The position numbers and the translations under genes were made by a program. Of a stretch of 64,000 nt of DNA, positions 48,183 to 62,229 are shown one piece after another. The stretch is taken from NCBI GenBank assembly GCA_905250115.1, contig CAJNOI010000018.1:62001-126000 (forward strand), in the 5' to 3' direction. The stretch comes from Adineta steineri. Lineage: Eukaryota > Rotifera > Eurotatoria > Adinetida > Adinetidae. The notes beneath the pieces were generated by a model. The model was not told the DNA's origin. It did no database searches and saw only the letters and a list, made by a program, of their open reading frames with translations. The number at the start of each line of letters is the position of its first letter. Positions within the stretch are counted from its first letter, which is position 1.

Positions 48183-48722
48183 TCTTTTTTAAGCTTTTCT
48201 GAAATTACAGGTACGGAAAATAAGTCTGAAGTAGCGCCTATAAAATGAGTGGCATGTATAATTGTCCCGCGATCAATATTTATTGAACGGCTATTTTTCT
48301 ATGAATTTAACTTATTTCAAATTACATTTATTTAAAAATAAATAGTTAAAAAAAATAAGTAGTAAAAGAAAATGTATAGCAAAATATTGCGTAAATCTTT
48401 GATAAAAGAAGACGAGACAGGACAGAAAAATACTTGTCCCGTTGATCTTTGTTTTTGATATTTCTTTTTCTTTCAGGTGTGCATCTGATGCAATGCATCT
48501 ACAATGATCATTTCTTTTTCCCTTTCTTTATTTGTCTACGTATGCACATACGAGACTTTGCATCGCGAGTCATAGGTTTTTATCCTGTAATGTTAAAACA
48601 TTTCATCATCATCATCGCAATATTTTGTAATTCTTGCGTAAGGCATTCATGTATATATACTGTTGTGTTGTAAATTCGATTACTTTCATTCACATACGCT
48701 TTTTATTGATTCATATTTAATA
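48183..48722. other. 5' flank of eEF1A
   Basis: AT-rich. A pyrimidine-rich acceptor (TTTCTTTTTCTTTCAG) ends near 48477 and may close a 5'-UTR intron of eEF1A. The promoter should lie here. Confidence 0.5.
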
Positions 48723-48778
48723 ATGGGAAGAGAAAAAATTCATATTAACATTGTCGTCATTGGTCATGTTGATTCTGG
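48723..48778 (+). CDS. EEF1A: Elongation factor 1-alpha, N-terminal fragment before assembly gap
   Basis: MGREKIHINIVVIGHVDSG is the conserved start of eEF1A, up to the first residues of the GTP-binding P-loop. The next base is N. The factor delivers aminoacyl-tRNA to the ribosome. After the gap no eEF1A sequence is seen, so either the gap is larger than 100 bp or the copy is broken. Assembly trouble at a multi-copy conserved gene is likely. Confidence 0.9.
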
Positions 48779-48878
48779 NNNNNNNNNNNNNNNNNNNNNN
48801 NNNNNNNNNNNNNNNNNNNNNNNNNNNNNNNNNNNNNNNNNNNNNNNNNNNNNNNNNNNNNNNNNNNNNNNNNNNNNN
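48779..48878. other. Assembly gap of 100 N
   Basis: A run of exactly 100 N, the usual placeholder for a gap of unknown size. The order and distance of features left and right of it are therefore uncertain. Confidence 0.99.
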
Positions 48879-50279
48879 AGTTGTCAAAAGAAAACAGAAA
48901 TGCTAGGATTTAAAAATAATGGATTACAGTTGACAGCTTCTCATTATCAACCTACCCATGTTTTTGTTATATTCTCTCTTTATATTATTCCTAAGATTGA
49001 AATAAAACAAAACAAAAAAAAGAAGAAGTAATCTGAGAAAACTCTATAGAATAATGTGAATAAGAAAAGATCACACGAAGAAAATATTAGATAGCATGCT
49101 TTTTATAATAATATCAGGCAATGAGTTATAAAAGAAAAAAAAAGAAACAACGATGCCATCGATAGCGACATAGGCTGTCTATTGAAATATAGATGCAACA
49201 ATAACATATAGTTTAGAAGGAAGGAAAAAAGATAGAAAAATGTGTGGGTGAAGTAAAAGAAAGAAAAAGAGAAAGGAAGAATCGTCAACAATGTTGACGA
49301 CTAGAGAACAAAAATCCGGATTTATGCGTACTTCTATACACAATACTTTATGTAACACAGCGCTAAATAGAAGATGAAGAAAACTGTCATTTGTGACTAA
49401 ATAAATGAGGAAAAGAGAACAGAAGAAAAAAAACAAGAAAAACTAGTTGTTGTTATTCTCAACATCATCAAAGAAACATTGAGGAAAAAATCTTCTATAA
49501 TTGTTGAACTCTCTTATTGAGTACTTAACAATGCTCATTTATTTATATTTCTGTAAATATATTTAACAGTATTTTTCCTAGAGTATATTTACTCGTCATT
49601 ATTAACTTCTCATTTAGGCGTCTATTAACTAAAAAAATATAAGATATTTTTAAATTTAAAAATATATATCATGCAAGAATAAAAACATATTACATTAATT
49701 ACAACCGTTTTGAAAGTTCTTTTTTTTGCATCATCAACTTTTTTCAGCACATCTGTCTCTTATAAATATATAAAAAAGAAAAAGAAAATTATGCTTCAAT
49801 ACTTCTAATATTTATTTTGTTTTAGACAAATAAAAGAAGTAGTTCATTAAATTGTCTATATATCTCTTGTTTTTTCTTCTCCTGTGACATATACAATATT
49901 AATGTCATTGAAAATATTGTCATGTCTGCTATTTAATATCATCTATATATTAAAAATAATCTGAAATAAACAAAATAAGGAATTCATTATGATAGAAAAC
50001 ATTTTCTTTCTTATTATAACATTAGTCTTCCTTTGACACAATCTCACAGAAAAATAAAAACGAAACAACGGCAAGAAATAAAAACTGAGTGTACACCGGA
50101 TGCAAAATACATACACATATGTTTAAAATTAAAATAAAAAAAAGCAAAAAAAGAAAAAGAAACATATTTATATTATGGTATAAACATATGTTCATCCGAT
50201 GGCAAGATCAGGCCTAAAAATAACATCTGACAAACGAGAAGGAATAAATAGGATTGTCGATTTGTAAGAGCACCATGCT
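48879..50279. other. Intergenic after the gap, nothing recognised
   Basis: AT- and A-rich sequence with poly-A runs. No conserved coding was seen. Confidence 0.55.
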
Positions 50280-51812
50280 TCACTTATGCTCATCTGGATC
50301 CTTATTATTTGCTTTGTCATACTTAGTTTTTCCTACAAAAAATATTATTTGAAATAAGAAATAAAGAAAAAATATTTATTTACCTTTTTTCTTAATAACC
50401 ATCCAAATAATAAATATACTCAATAATATTATGAATAATAATAGAAGTACACCTGATATTATCATAATTATCATTTGTGATTCTGACGGAATTGATGTAT
50501 GAGTTGTTGTTGATGATGTGGTTGTTGTTGTTGCTGTTGTTGTTTTTGTTGTTACTTTTGAAGGAATATCTAATAGATAAAATAAAATTTTTATCTTTAT
50601 TTTCTAATATTTTCATACAAGTTGTTGTAGGTATTGAAACAATACCGGACAAGCAATCGGAATCACAACTTATTTTTTCTATTGAGTCGGGAACATGGAA
50701 ATAATTTGAAGCCATTTCATTACGAAATTTTTCATCGTTACATCTTTCATATCGTCGACATGTCTATAGGAAAATATAAATATGAATAATTTCAATATAT
50801 ATATTGAATACTCACGCCATTACAACGGCGAATAATAAATTCAACTCGACTGATAAATGTATCCTCAACAGTAAATTTTATTGTACGTCCTGCATTTTCA
50901 AGAATACGTATTGATTGATCCATACATCTGAGAAAATAAATAAAATATATGAGATTTTTCTTTTTCGAACATTTCTATACTTTTCTAAAAACCAGTAATT
51001 ATATGAAATTCGAAATTGATCATTAACACGTTTAGCCCATAGGATTTCAAATGATTCATTACGTGCTAAATATTAAAAAACAATTAGAAATCATATGCAT
51101 CGAGTTAAATTTTATTTTACCTAATCCAGTCGCTGTTATATTAAAAGTATATAGAACGTCGTCGCCGTATTCTAATGGAGTTACAATTATTATTGGTGCA
51201 ATTGGTTTATACTAAATGAATTTGGTTTTTTTCGAGAATTATATTTGATACTAAACTTACATTTATTCGACAATAAATACAAGCTTCTTCCTTAAGTTCT
51301 AATGATTTCTAAATAAAAGAATATTAAATTGATTTTTTAATAAAATAAATTTTTTTATTTTACTAATGAAACTTGTAAATAATTTGAATCAATACGTTTA
51401 ACACCACATTGATTAATAAATGCTTGTTGTGTCTTAGCTTGTTTACAAATTGATGTTTGATTTGTAAATTTCCAATTTAATGCTAGACTCTATATAGAAA
51501 TAAGAAATATTATATAAAATAAATTTCTATTTTCTTTTACAAACATTTATTTCATTGAATATTAAATAAGTACTGTTACATTTAATATTAATATCTGAAC
51601 CAAATGATAACGTTTCGATAAAAGGACAATAATTATTGTCAATATTTGATGATAAACTATTTTTTCCTAGAAAAAAAGATAAGAACATAATGTAAAGTAA
51701 TTCTTTTTTTGTTTTTATGTAAGAAATACTAATTACCTTCACAATCGATCATAAAAATGAATAAGATTAGAAGAAGTATAATGCTTTTCAATAAAGAAGA
51801 ACAGGTATACAT
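50280..51812 (-). CDS. Type I membrane protein with Thr-rich stalk, unknown family
   Basis: About ten small exons read in one frame from the ATG at 51812 (MYTCSSLLKSIILLLILFIF, a signal peptide) to the stop at 50280. The ectodomain has scattered cysteines in short exons (NNYCPFIETL, INQCGVKRIDSNYLQ, EEACIYCRIN, IIRRCNG, TCRRYERCNDEKFRNE), then a mucin-like stalk of repeated Thr (KVTTKTTTATTTTTSSTTTH), one membrane segment (MIIMIISGVLLLLFIILLSI) and a short charged tail ending KDPDEHK. The layout fits a cell-surface receptor or adhesion protein. The family is not recognised. Introns are about 45-100 bp with GT-AG ends; two exon joins were assigned by eye. Confidence 0.75.
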
Positions 51813-53710
51813 TGAATATCGGCATCGGCTAATGACGATTGTCTAAAGAGAAAAGAAATATTAGTAATTTTTTTCTCTTTCTCTATGTTATACATAATTT
51901 CTACACTCGATATTACATAAGAAACAGAATAATAGGAAACGATTTCATTGTTACAATTCATGGTCAATCATTCTACATACTTCTGATACATGGAAATAGT
52001 TACATATTCTATGATTGATTACAAAAGTCTTACATTTAAATAGAAGAAAAGAAAAACTATATGTTCAAATATTAGTTAGAGAAAAAATTTTTTTTACGTG
52101 ATTCTTTCAATTAAAATTATTCTCGTTCTTTTTTCTCAGAATTAATTTTTCTACAACTCATTTTGAAAGAAAAATCTCGTGTACGTTCGGATTTTATTGG
52201 TTAAATGCCAAAACGGGTTTTTGCTTTGAAATCACACTATTTTGTTATGCTGCTGTTGTTGTTGTTGTTCTCGAGTACTTTATGTTTCTACATTCTTTTC
52301 TTTCTTTTTTCCATTCTGAGAGCTGCCATCGACAAACGTATTTATTTAACGTCGGCAAAAAAAAAGGAAAAATGAAAAAGAAACAAGCATGTGTAAAGAA
52401 AAAAATCCTATTTTATATATATACAAAAGAATAGCGTATCTTTTCAGTCGCATACATACTTTATATTAGTTATTTGTATCCTGTAGTGCTAAACTTCGAA
52501 TATATTACATATCTCGGAAGAATTAATTATTAACTAATAGAGTCATTTTTGATGACGCATAATCGTTAGAAATAAGGGGTGATCTAAAAATAGAAAGTAT
52601 ATAATTAAATACTAATCGATATGATACTTGAGGAAATGCTTTATAATAAAAGACAAAATTAATTTTAATATATACGTCATTGTCTAGTAGAATTATTCAA
52701 TATAAGAATCATAAATGGATAATAAATTATTCAACAAATCATATGACTAACTGGAAATTGAACGCAATTTATTATGAGTGTAAATATTATGATTACACCT
52801 ACGCCCGGAAATTTATGAAATGAAATGTACTATTTTATCGACTCGATTATTTTTTCAGTAAACAAGTTTTCTGGCCGTATTTGCATGAAAAAAAAGCTAA
52901 GTCATGTCTACTAGAAATATTATATACCTTATGCAACAAATAAATAAAATATTACGCAGTTAATTTTACTGTCTGCGCTATTTAAATGAACTATTCGTTC
53001 AAAAAGAAAAGAACAAGAAATATATCCTTAGGAGATTTTATTATTATATTTGAAATCTAAATTTTTTATTATTTAAGTCACTTTTATAAAAAACAAAAGT
53101 AAAATGATACTAAATCCCTTGTATTGCCTTTGAGAAAAACATTTATTTTAGAATTTATTATGTCGGAGCATTAGTTATATTGAAACGAAAGATATTTTTC
53201 GTTCAAGATTACTCTAACACTCCTGAAATAATCTGCACAGAACCCTATACCATTATTTTATATTAAAGAAAATAATGGGTCAAACTGTCTGTGCTTATAC
53301 ATTATTAATCAAATAAGAAAATGTAGTTCAATAGATCTATTGAAATAATAGGATCAAATGAAATGAAATGAAATGTCAAGGATTTTGTTTGCACATTCCA
53401 TTCCACTATCTTATATCGAATGATCTGTAATTTATTATATTACCTTCATAGTAGAAAAATATTTATGGAAATATTTATTAATAAATAAGTAAATAAACAA
53501 TTTTTAATGAATATTTTTAAATAAAAATCATTTTTCAAATTTATTTATTTATGAGCGACATCTATATCGAGTATTTTGTTTCTTTCGGTGCATATAAATT
53601 GTTAGTGGTGAAGAACGCAAAGATTATTTGTGTATTGTTTTTTTTCCTACATATAAAATCTAAACTTTTAGATTATCATCTGTTTTTCAATCCATCCAGC
53701 CAATTTAATA
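51813..53710. other. Divergent intergenic spacer, 1.9 kb
   Basis: AT-rich. It should contain promoters for the membrane protein (minus) and ATP synthase c (plus). Nothing else recognised. Confidence 0.55.
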
Positions 53711-54216
53711 ATGTCATTATTAACTCGTCTCACCATTTCAACACCATCGGCTTTATGTCGTCTTGGTCAATTGTTGGCTAACCGACAAATTATCTTTCAA
53801 CAACAATTACCAGTATTAAGTATGGCTAATTCAATGATGAACCCATCACAACGTACAATTGCTACATCAGCTATACGTCGTGATATTGATTCAGCTGCTA
53901 AATATATTGGAGCTGGTGCAGCCACTGTTGGTGTAGCCGGTGCTGGTGCAGGTAAAATATTTTCTTAGTTTATTTTTTAAAATTATTTGTTTTTTATTTA
54001 GGTATTGGAACAGTATTTGGTTCATTAGTAGTAGCATATGCACGTAATCCAAGTTTGAAACAACAACTCTTTTCATATGCCATTCTTGGTTTTGCTCTTT
54101 CAGAAGCTATGGGGCTCTTTTGCCTGATGATGGCTTTTATGTAAGTATATTTTTGTTATATTTTATTTCTATTTTAATTTCATTAATTTTATTTTAGGCT
54201 TCTATTTGCTTTCTAA
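53711..54216 (+). CDS. ATP5MC: Mitochondrial ATP synthase subunit c (Fo ring)
   Basis: Three exons (53711-53951, 54002-54140, 54198-54216) give 132 residues with exact frame. An arginine-rich mitochondrial presequence of about 57 residues comes first. The mature protein begins [20 protein letters not shown], then [20 protein letters not shown] with the polar RNP loop, and [20 protein letters not shown], whose Glu is the proton-carrying carboxylate. It ends MAFMLLFAF. Two membrane helices form the rotor ring. The ATG follows a likely acceptor (CATCCAG) by about 11 bp. Confidence 0.97.
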
Positions 54217-54705
54217 AACCAATAAATAAGAACAAAAAACACGCGAATTCTAACATTTGTACAACAATGCGCATTCAATGTTTTTTTTCATATCTGTACT
54301 GCGTATTTGGTCATTGTCTCTAGCGTAATTTTTCTCATTCGCGTATGATTTACTTAGTTTCTAGTTCTATTTTCACTCTCTTTCTCTCTCTTTTTCCTAT
54401 CCGAACTCTTTTACTCCGGTTTGTCTGTCTGTAATTTTAACATCAACATTTTTTTTTGTAGACAGTGTTTTTTTTTGCATTATAAAACAAACGGACAGAC
54501 TTATATATATTCATATTCTTTTGATCAATTGAATTTGCACACACACACACGATAACAAAATATTATCAAGTATCATATTGAAAGAAGTTGCTAATTATTT
54601 ATTATCTTTCTTTAAGATATCCAGAGTTAAAAGAGATAAAAAGAATAATAATAGTAGAACTCTTTCGAAGTATACATATATTTTTATTTAAGAAAGGTAA
54701 GTTCA
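54217..54705. other. Spacer between ATP synthase c and VWA8
   Basis: AT-rich spacer with a short CA run near 54538-54549. It should hold the 3' UTR of one gene and the promoter of the next. Confidence 0.55.
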
Positions 54706-57700
54706 ATGTTCGTCGTTTCGAAAAAATTGGCATATCTACATCCTAAATTTCTTCGTTCAATATCGACTGATATTCTTCGAATTGGATCAGTTACTCGTTC
54801 TGTAACACCACGAATTGATAATGATCAATCACTTATACCAATATTTTATTATGAAAAAAATCTCTTTCCACCATCATTTGTTCGTCATCTTGAATGGTTA
54901 ATGAAAAAAGATAAACTTGGACAAGATGCTTTATTTGTTGGTCCACCTGGTCCAACTCGTCGACATCTTATTCTTGCCTATCTTGAGTTAACACGTAAAC
55001 CATATCAATATTTACAATTAACTCGTGATACAACAGATTCCGATATAAAACAACGACGAGAAATACAAAATAAAACAGCATTATTTATTAATCAAGCAGC
55101 TGTTAATGCTGCGATATATGGTCATACACTTGTTTTAGATGGTTTAGAAAAAACTGAACGAAATGTTTTACCTATATTAAATAATTTACTTGAAAATCGT
55201 GAAATGAATTTAGATAATGGACAATTTCTCGTATCAACACAACGTTTTGATGAATTATTAAAATTGTATACAAAAGAACAACTTGATAAATTAAATTTTA
55301 TTCGTGTTCATGAAGATTTTCGTGTTATTGCTTTAACATTACCACCATTATCAGATTATAAAGGAAATAGTCTTGATCCACCATTAAGATCTCGATTTCA
55401 AGTATTTTAATAAATATATAATTTTTTTCATTATAATAATCTTCTTCTATATAGTTACGTGATATTGGAAATGAACCATTAACTTTTACTGAATATACAA
55501 ATCTTCTTAAAACATTACATCCAAATATTGACAATCAATTTCTTGAGCAATTGCTTTCTTTAGCTTCATTAATTAATTCAACTGATTTAGAAACTTTAAA
55601 ATTAATTCATTTTCCATTTGATCGTCTTGATCAATCTGTTCGTTTAGCTGAATTAATTCCAAATATAACCCTCGCTGATTGTCTTCATCGAATTTATCCA
55701 TATGAAATTCTTTATAAAAATTCGAAAGAATCATTACAAGCTATTCAACATATGTTTAAAAAATTAACTATCAAACAACAAATAGAAAATTCATCGAAGA
55801 AAATTACTCAGATTAATCGAAACGAAACACAAGCAACTGTAGATTATGAAATGAATAAGAAACAATATCAGATTACGGTACCAGCTCATAATACATCATC
55901 ACCAATTATTCCACCAACATTTATTAAAACTCCGTATCATGATCAACTTCTTTCGGATCTTATGTTAAGTCATGCTATTGGTGATATATGTTTAATTGGT
56001 CCTAAAGGTTGTGGAAAAAGTTTAATTATTGATCAATTTGCTTCGTTACTTAATTATCCAATTGAATATTTTGTATTGTATAAAGATTTATCAGCACGTG
56101 AATTATTACAACAACGTATTACAAATGAAAATGGCGATACTTTATGGCAAAATACACCATTAATAGAAGCAGCTATTCATGGTCGTTTACTTGTACTTGA
56201 TGGTATACATCGTTTAAATAATGATACATTAGTTTCATTACAACGAATTATTCAAGATCGTGAACTTTTCTTACCAGATGGTACTCGTCTTCTTCGGTAA
56301 AAAAATCATATTTTACTTAATTATTTTCTCTAATGTTCTTTTTTAGTCATGATCGATATGATAATTTAAAAAATCCAAATAAAAATATTCGTCGAATCCA
56401 TCCATCATTTCGTATAATTGCTCTTGCTGAACCACCATCAAATACTAATCCAGGATCAAATGAAAGTTCTTCAATAAAATCATCCAGTGAACAAAATTGG
56501 TTAAATGCTGAAACATTAAATTTATTTTTATATCATCAAATGCGTTCATTGAATTTAGCTGAAGAACGTCAAATAATCTATTCATTATTATCATGTTCAA
56601 ATCAATCAATACCAGCTATTGATCATCTTCTTCAGTTTGTTCATGAACTACGAAATTCACCTGAAACACAATTAAAAACTGTAGCACGATCATTATCAAC
56701 ACGTAATGTTTTACGTATTGCAAAACATTTAAAGAATAATTCATCGAATTATCATACACAATTGCGTGATCAATTAATTCGACAAACATCAGCACCATTT
56801 CTTCCACGACTTGTTCAAGATGCTTTCTATGAAGCATTAAATAAATCAGGTCTTGGAAAAAATCAAGAAACGATTTCATCGACTATTAATTGGAAACAAT
56901 CAACTACGGATAATAAACAATTGAAACCATCGTTTGAACATGCAGCAAAAGTACCATTTACAATTTTTTATGAAAATCCAATTCATAGTGAAATTATTCA
57001 ACAAATGCATGAATCATTTTTATTAGGTGAACATTTACTATTAATTGGACCACAAGGGTAAATGGAATTATCTTTCTTTTTATTCCTTTTTATATCGATC
57101 AATTTTTAGAGTAGCAAAAAATCGTATTGTTGATCATTATCTTCAAACATTAAAATTACCTCGTGAATATATTCAACTTCATCGTAAGAAAATTTTGTTT
57201 TTCAACAAATTGTAGCTTGTAACTGTGTGTTTTTTTTCCCTTGAGCATCACTAATCGACTCAGAAGGGATGGTCCCCAACTTGCAAATCGTTTTTGAGCT
57301 GATATTTTAGCCATAGGTAAGAGATCATGAGACTAGAATAACCCTAAGAGGGTTAGTGCTATTAGGCCTTTGGGGCTGAGTTATACCCGTTTTACTGGTT
57401 TTTTAACTATTCTTGAGTTATTGCATTTACAAAATCTAACCATTTTGCGGAAAAATTTAGCGAAATGACTGGTTTTTGAAAATGCAATAACTCAAGAGGG
57501 GTTTATTCGTTTTGTCTGAAATTTTCACGGTATTCTAGTGGTCCTTAGATCTCTTGATAGATGAAATTTCAGATCAAAATTCGATAATTTACTTCTTCAC
57601 GGAAACCCGATGCCATAGGTAAAAATCCAGTAAGACGGTATAACTCAACCCCAAAGACCTAATAGTACTAACCCTTTTAGAGTTATTCTAGCCTCATGGT

Positions 57701-60700
57701 CCCTTACATATAGCCAAAATATCAGCTCAAAAACGACTTACAAGTTGGGGACCATCCCTCGTCAGTACAGTTCAGAGTATCTATTAGAATAGTCAAAAGT
57801 AGATGATTAGAGTTTTTCGGGAAAACTTAGATATCCGTAAACTTAACTTGATCTTATTTTGTCACAGGTGATACAACTGTTCAAAGTCTTACAATTCAAG
57901 CAAATATAATTGATGGTCGAATTGTTTACGAAGATAGTCCATTGATAAAAGCAATTAAAGAAGGTTCAATTGCAGTTATTGATGAAGCCGATAAAGCTCC
58001 AACAAATGTGACTGGAATTTTAAAATCTTTAATTGAAAGTGGTTCAATGTTTTTAAGTGATGGAAGACGTGTTTATCCAAAAGATACAGGAGATATAACA
58101 ACAATACCCTCGAATATGATTATTCGAACACATCCAAATTTTCGAATGATTGTTCTTGCAAATCGACCTGGTTTTCCATTTCTTGGAAACGAGTAAAATC
58201 CATATTTACCTTAAATTCAACAATAGTTCTTTTTTTGTGTTTAGTTTTTTCTTGAGTTTAGGTGATCATTTTTCAACATTTCCTATACTTAATCCACCTC
58301 GTGAAAGTGAAATAATTCTTTTACAAAATTTTGCACCAAATCTTCAACGTGAAAAACTTGAACAATTAGTTGATGTATTTACTGAACTACGTCAATTATC
58401 AATTGATGGAATTATTTCATATCCATATAGTTTACGTGAACTTGTTTCAATTGTTAAACATTTAAATATGTTTCCAAATGAATCCTTAGCTGATGTTGTT
58501 CGAAATGTATTCGATTTAGATAATTATAATACAGATGTTATTGATCGTATACGATCAATTCTTCATCGGCATGGAATACCATTTGATATTCAAAAACGAA
58601 CAGTTAATTTAACTAATAGTCACCCCTTAAAACTTCTTTCCAATCAAGAAACATGGCCAATGAAAATATTAGAGAATGAAAATTTAGAATATTCATCATC
58701 ACCGATTATTTTCAATGAAAAATCTAGTAAACAACCGATTAAAACAATTGAATCGATACAACGAAGTGATTCTCGGACACAAAATTTTTCTGAATTAATG
58801 TTTAGATATCGATTACCATTAGATGAAACAACTTATGTACATGATCTTAATGTTTTAAAAGAGAATAAAACTGTACTTGTACTAACTGGTAATCCTATTT
58901 CATTGTGGACATTTAAATTAGGCGAAAATCAAGCAAAAAAAATTGATTTAAATTCAATATTTACTAATAATACAAATCGATTTACAACACCAAATTATCA
59001 AGTAAATTTTCAATCGATTTTTTATTTATTTAATGTATTTTTTTAGCTTTGTGTAATTCCTGGAAATGACAAACAAGTTGTTGTTGGTGATTTACCTAAT
59101 CAAATATGGACATTAGTTGATATAGATAATGGTCAGAGTTCAGTAATTCAATCGAATAATTCATCATTAACACAAACTATAACACGTAAATTTAATGAAA
59201 TGCTTGCACAACGCACGGCTTCAACATCTCGATCAGTATATAATTCAACAAATGGTCAACTTCTTCAATATATTCATAATCATAATTCAATTTGTATTTT
59301 AAATTTTATGAAAAATATCGTTCAACAAATAAAACTTCCATTTCATATACGTCATGCTATTCCATTTGGTGATCAATGGTTATTAACAGATCATGTTCAA
59401 AAATCTTCATCTTCATATCTACTTAACACAAATCATGAAGAAAAACCAATTCTATCAATGGTTCAATATAATCTTGATACAATTGGTTTAGCTAATAGTG
59501 GAGGAGATTTCATTAAGAATTCTTTATGGTTTTCAAGTTCAAATGATTATTTAGGGAAGATAAATAAAAATGAAAATGATAATTTAATTGTTGAGCGATA
59601 TAAACGATCGAAAGTCTTATCATCGAATGATGCATCACCACAAGAAATATTTGAAAAACGAAGATTACAAACATTTATTAATAAACAACAATCATTGATT
59701 ACTTCATTTTTTAATAAAAATGAAATTGATAAAAAATATATGTATGTTTCATAAATTAATTTGCTTTAAATAATTTATTTGATTTCATTTTTAAGAACGA
59801 AAACTGATATTCCCGATTCATCAATTCTGAGTTATATTGAATTAATCGATTTAAAACGTCATTTAGTGACTTATATTCCAATTCAACGTTTACAAGAGCA
59901 AAATTCTCGTTCATCAACATCTCAACATGAATGGCATATGCAAACGAAATCTAGTTCAGGTGTTATTGCTGCTCAATGTGATGATGATTCATTAATTACT
60001 ATTGATAGTCGTGCTAATATTTATCATTGGGAAATTACACCGAGTAATTTACAAATTTCATTAGATACTTGGAGTAAACAAACAGGTCGAGTAGGAGAAC
60101 ATAGTCTTGATATTGAATATTTAAAAGATGGAAAAACAGATCTAAATGGACCTAAACATGGAAAAGTTGATCCAGAAAATCAACCACATGTGGGTGGAAA
60201 TCAATGGGCTGGTGGAAGTGGTGGTCGAGATACTGCTGGTATATTCTACTTTCATAAAGATAAATATTTTTATTTTTATATTTAATTAGGTCTCGGTGGT
60301 ATTGGAGGACCCTATCGATTAGATAGTGGTCATCAAGTTTATCAAGTACCTGATGATGTAAAAGCAGCAGTACCTGAACATATTCGAAAAGCAGCAAAAG
60401 AATTAGGTCAAAAAGTATTTAAAGAACGTCTAAAAGAAATTGAAATGTCTGAATATGAACATGAAGTTTATGAAAAATATTTACATAAAATCTCAAGTGA
60501 AATAAAAATGCTTCGGTCAATTATTGAATCATTAGAAGCTAAATCACATGATCGTCAATGGGTGGTAAAAATAATTTTTTCTATTTAAGTATATATACAA
60601 AATTATTTTTATTAATTTAGCGTCATCGTACAACGGGTGATTGGGATGAAAGAAAATTAATTGAAGGTATTATTGGAGAAAAATCAATTTATAAATATCG

Positions 60701-61328
60701 TGCCGATGTTCCACCTGAACCTGGTAGTCCTCAAACGAAAGCTAAACGTCTTCGTTTAGTTGTTGATTTGTCTGCATCAATGTATCGCTTTAATGGTGTT
60801 GATAATCGTTTAGAACGTCAATGTGAATGTGTATTAATGTTTCTTGAATCATTAGCTGGTTTTGAACATAAATTTGTTTATGATATTGTTGGTCATTCCG
60901 GTGATGAACATTCAATCGAACTTGTACGAAAAAATCAACCACCAAAAAATAATAAAGAACGTTTAAAATTATTAAAACTTATGTATACACATACAATGTT
61001 TTGTAGTTCAGGTGATAATACATTTTCAGCTTTAAAAACAGCTATTGATGCATTACAAGCTGAACCCGATGATACAGTTGATGAACGTTTTGTTATTGTT
61101 ATATCAGATGCTAATTTTGATCGATATGGTTTATCACCAAAAGTCTTTGGAAAAATGTTACAATCGAATGAAAATGTTCAATGTTTTGCAATGTTTATTG
61201 GATCATTAGGACAACAAGCATCATTGTTACAACAAAATCTACCATCTGGAAAAGGTTTTGTTTGTTTAGAAACAAATCAAATACCAAAAGTATTAAAGAC
61301 TATTTTCACCTCCGATGTTTTGCATTAA
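54706..61328 (+). CDS. VWA8: VWA8, mitochondrial AAA+ and von Willebrand A domain protein
   Basis: Ten exons (54706-55401, 55455-56296, 56347-57057, 57110-57183, 57868-58192, 58245-59001, 59047-59741, 59796-60238, 60290-60564, 60621-61328) sum to exactly 1842 codons, close to the 1905-residue human protein. A presequence precedes three AAA+ modules. The first has a degenerate P-loop (VGPPGPTRRH, no Lys); the second an intact one (GPKGCGKS) with VLDGIHR; the third GPQGVAKNR, like the human GVGKNK, with VIDEADKAPTNVTGILKSL. A long linker and a C-terminal VWA domain follow, with the metal site DLSASMYRF. VWA8 is a matrix-side, dynein-like ATPase of unclear role. Intron 4 is long because it carries a foldback element; the other introns are about 45-56 bp. 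Confidence 0.96.
57266..57758. mobile_element. Foldback/MITE-like DNA element in VWA8 intron 4
   Basis: About 490 bp with terminal inverted repeats of about 132 bp (57266-57399 and 57627-57758), beginning GGGATGGTCCCCAACTTG. Arms are about 85-90% alike. The centre carries a second, nested inverted repeat of 17 bp (57412-57428 and 57480-57496, CTTGAGTTATTGCATTT). No coding sequence, so non-autonomous. I could not settle on a target-site duplication. It sits clear of the splice sites. Confidence 0.85.
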
Positions 61329-62229
61329 TTTAATAAATTAAAAAGTTATTCTTCAGAAATAAGACATTAATTTCACACGCTGAAACTCCACTCAATTGAT
61401 TGAAGACAGCTAATATCGTATTCTCTATGTTCTATCAATAGCAAAATAAAATTGATTTATTGATATCCTTGATGCTAATAAAGTATGATGAGAAAATGAG
61501 TTTTGTTATGAATGAAATGAAAAAACAAAGATTGTGATACTTAATTATTAAAATATATATCAATGTCATCAATATTAGATTTGATTTATTATATTTTCTA
61601 GGTAAGAAAAGAATATATATCAGAAAATAGAAATCTATACACGACCATACATATAGATGTTATGTTCTAGATTTAAAATTCTCAAGAACGTAAATATTTT
61701 TTGAAATGTGAGCAGGATTATTCAGATATTGACGTCAAATATATATATGTATGTGTGTATCGTAAGGATGTTAATATATGAGATTATTATGAAAATTTAT
61801 TCAATCTGATTGAAATGAAAACAACCGAATATAAATTGTTTGATGTCACGATATAATTTATGTGACATTCTATGCTACCGTTTTATGATTCATTTTTTTC
61901 TATTTTCTACAACTTAGTAATATTTATTTCTGATGATACACGAAAGAATCGACAATGACGTCATAGGAAAAGAAAAGAATATAACGATTGACGTGTGCTT
62001 TTAGTACCATATTTGTCTTGTTAGATGTTGTTGATTCAGAAAAGAAAAGAACGAAAGAAAATAGTAGAAGAAAAAGAAGAAAAAAAAGCTACCGCGTAGG
62101 ACGACAAGACGATTGTTTGTCATTTATTCCGTCATAGTTCGAAAGAGAAAAGAGTATATATAAAGCAGCCCAAGCCGTTATCATATATTATTTCTAAGTT
62201 TTTCTCACGTCTACAATAACCAAAATAGA
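61329..62229. other. Spacer upstream of the Gly/Tyr-rich protein gene
   Basis: AT-rich, nothing coding. The last 80 bp contain a probable core promoter. Confidence 0.55.
62154..62164 (+). promoter_or_regulatory. Probable TATA box
   Basis: GTATATATAAAG lies about 70 bp before the ATG at 62230, in a region that turns less AT-rich (GCAGCCCAAGCC) right behind it. Spacing suits a TATA box with a short 5' UTR. Confidence 0.5.
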
